From Sporosarcina sp. P34 (GTDB lineage: Bacteria; Bacillota; Bacilli; Bacillales_A; Planococcaceae), in the NCBI RefSeq assembly GCF_002743375.1, contig NZ_PDZC01000008.1, positions 62,001-126,000 of the forward strand: a DNA stretch of 64,000 bases. The letters are read 5' to 3'. The notes under the pieces were generated by a model. That model saw only the letters and a program-made list of their open reading frames with translations, ran no database searches and was not told the origin of the DNA. Within the stretch, counting starts at the first letter, position 1; every line of letters begins with the position of its first letter. This document shows, piece after piece, positions 62,819 to 64,000 of this stretch. The position numbers were made by a program, and so were the translations under genes.

Positions 62819-64000
62819 CAGTCGGCTCCTTTCTCGATACACGCAAACGAATCATACCAAGTACCGCGATTCCAGCAATAGCGAGTACCGCAATCTCAAA
62901 TAATGTATCAAATCCACGATAATCTACAAGAATAACGTTGACGATATTTCCGCCTGCTGCTTCTGTCTTGACCGTATCTTTATAGTATTGAGAAATCGAA
63001 GGAATCATTTTTTGTGAGTGACTAGATAGGGCGACCAATGTCACCATTACACCTACACTCAATGAAACAATCAAATTAACCATTTTATTGCGTTTCGTTT
63101 CCCCGTGCGTGCTGAGTGCCGGCAAATGTTTGAATGCCAGCAAGAACAACGCAACCGATACTGTCTCGATGACAAGTTGTGTTAGGGCTAAGTCAGGCGC
63201 TTTGAAAATGACGAAGAATAACGCAACGGAATACCCGACACCGCCAAGCGCGATGATCGCAGCAAGACGTGACTTTGCAAACACTACAAATCCGACAGAT
63301 AAAATCAACACGATAGCATTCAATGATCCATATAAAGTAATTGCTGCAAAACTATTCATATCGAGAACGAATGCGTCTTTAAGGAACAACAGCGCGATGA
63401 TCGTAACAGACATAAATGCGAACATATACAATAAGTAGGTCCGGATCTTCCCTGTCATATAAAGACGAGAAACCCGATTCATTCCTTTTTCACTTCCACG
63501 CATCATCGCATCATAGCCGTTATTCAGCGATAGGCTGTCGGGCTGCATACGATAAAGCGGTTGCCATTTCGGAATGGTTAGATAGAGTAACGTACCGAAT
63601 GCGACGACACCAATTGTCAGCCATAAACCAGCAGCCCCAAAACCATGCCACGCTTTGACATGAATATCGATAGCGGACGGATTCGCGTACAAAGTTGGCT
63701 GAATCGCCATAACGGCCGGTTTAATCATCCACTTACCGATGACATTCGGAATGAAGAATACCAGAATGACGATGGTTGCCAAAATCATAGGCGAAATTAA
63801 CATACCAATCGGTGCTTCATGCGGCTGTGTTGGCAATTGATCAAATTTCTTCTGTCCCATAAATGTTTTTAAAACGAAATACATACTGTACGTAAACGTA
63901 AACACACTGGCAATCCAAGCGACGATTGGGAACAGGATCCCCCATGTATCAAAGTTGAATAATTCAAAGTGTCGAAGCGCTACCATAGATTCCAAGAACA
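62805..64000 (-). CDS. mrpA: Na+/H+ antiporter subunit A, C-terminal part
   Basis: About 398 residues are visible; the frame stays open to the window edge. Full MrpA is about 800 residues, so the N-terminal half (the NuoL-like channel) lies outside. Visible: the end of the NuoL-like domain, KAPDLALTQLVIETVSVALFLLAFKHLP (about 272-299, the MbhD/DUF4040 part), and the C-terminal MrpA-specific domain with VNVILVDYRGFDTLFEIAVLAIA (about 350-372). First gene of the complete mrpABCDEFG operon, which exports Na+ for protons and supports pH homeostasis. Confidence 0.94.
   Translation of the reverse strand, partial: FLESMVALRHFELFNFDTWGILFPIVAWIASVFTFTYSMYFVLKTFMGQKKFDQLPTQPHEAPIGMLISPMILATIVILVFFIPNVIGKWMIKPAVMAIQPTLYANPSAIDIHVKAWHGFGAAGLWLTIGVVAFGTLLYLTIPKWQPLYRMQPDSLSLNNGYDAMMRGSEKGMNRVSRLYMTGKIRTYLLYMFAFMSVTIIALLFLKDAFVLDMNSFAAITLYGSLNAIVLILSVGFVVFAKSRLAAIIALGGVGYSVALFFVIFKAPDLALTQLVIETVSVALFLLAFKHLPALSTHGETKRNKMVNLIVSLSVGVMVTLVALSSHSQKMIPSISQYYKDTVKTEAAGGNIVNVILVDYRGFDTLFEIAVLAIAGIAVLGMIRLRVSRKEPTDENE

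Overview
The window looks like the chromosome of an endospore-forming, low-to-moderate GC Bacillales bacterium, most likely Planococcaceae (Sporosarcina-like). The evidence is AGGAGG-type ribosome sites, frequent GTG and TTG starts, sporulation genes (yunB, a CotY/CotZ-like coat protein, YheC/D-type ATP-grasp proteins) and long runs of gene order shared with Bacillus subtilis: fadN-fadA-fadE-yusI-gcvH-yusF-yusE-metNPQ-sufCDSUB, yunF-yunE-yunD-yunB, lipA-yutD-yutE-yutF, and yuiB-yuiD-pepA. There is no sign of prophage, transposase, rRNA, tRNA or CRISPR. The species call is inference.

Layout. 1-5.3 kb: the end of an acyl-CoA synthetase gene, then an ECF-promoter-driven operon of a secreted polysaccharide deacetylase, an ECF sigma factor and a membrane protein with a catalytically dead signal-peptidase-like domain, followed by two look-alike hairpins and a gene remnant. 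5.7-11.5 kb: small envelope proteins, an OsmC-like protein, a SCO1-like lipoprotein, a CapA-like protein and a glycolate/lactate-oxidase plus BASS-transporter pair. 11.8-18.6 kb: two ATP-grasp genes, a coat protein, an AlkD-like glycosylase, a tandem pair of Pro/Gly/Tyr-rich proteins, ypcP, a C39-like protein and a thioredoxin. 18.7-25.7 kb: FadR-controlled beta-oxidation genes, yusI and gcvH. 26.3-29.5 kb: a SAM riboswitch controlling metNPQ. 30-36.7 kb: a cation-symporter gene and the complete suf operon. 36.8-39 kb: a MarR regulator with a hotdog thioesterase and a flavin monooxygenase. 39.6-40.4 kb: a glutaredoxin/small membrane protein/rhodanese operon behind a CsoR/CstR-like operator. 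40.5-48.2 kb: the yun genes, a lysine riboswitch with an NhaC-family (LysW-type) transporter, and an NSS transporter with its 44-residue partner. 48.5-59.4 kb: lipA, yut and yui genes, two NDH-2-type flavoproteins, A-type and NifU-type Fe-S carriers, and pepA. 59.4-64 kb: the mrp Na+/H+ antiporter operon on the minus strand, with mrpA running off the window.

Themes. Fatty acids are activated and oxidised by the first gene and fadNAE. Fe-S cluster building (suf, yutI, yutM) serves lipoate synthesis (lipA), whose product is attached to GcvH. Methionine and lysine uptake are each riboswitch-controlled.

The least explained sequence is non-coding. There are two arrays in which the word CGCTCWAT recurs every 21 bp (18.1 and 29.6 kb). 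A tandem 120-bp repeat with compensating stem changes sits inside the leader of metNPQ. Two long hairpins at 4.6 kb share a loop but differ in their stems, and a 209-bp nested inverted repeat lies at 24.3 kb. The sigma/deacetylase/pseudo-peptidase operon is the best candidate for an undescribed protein system. Everything here was read by eye, so all similarity statements come from recall and not from a search.
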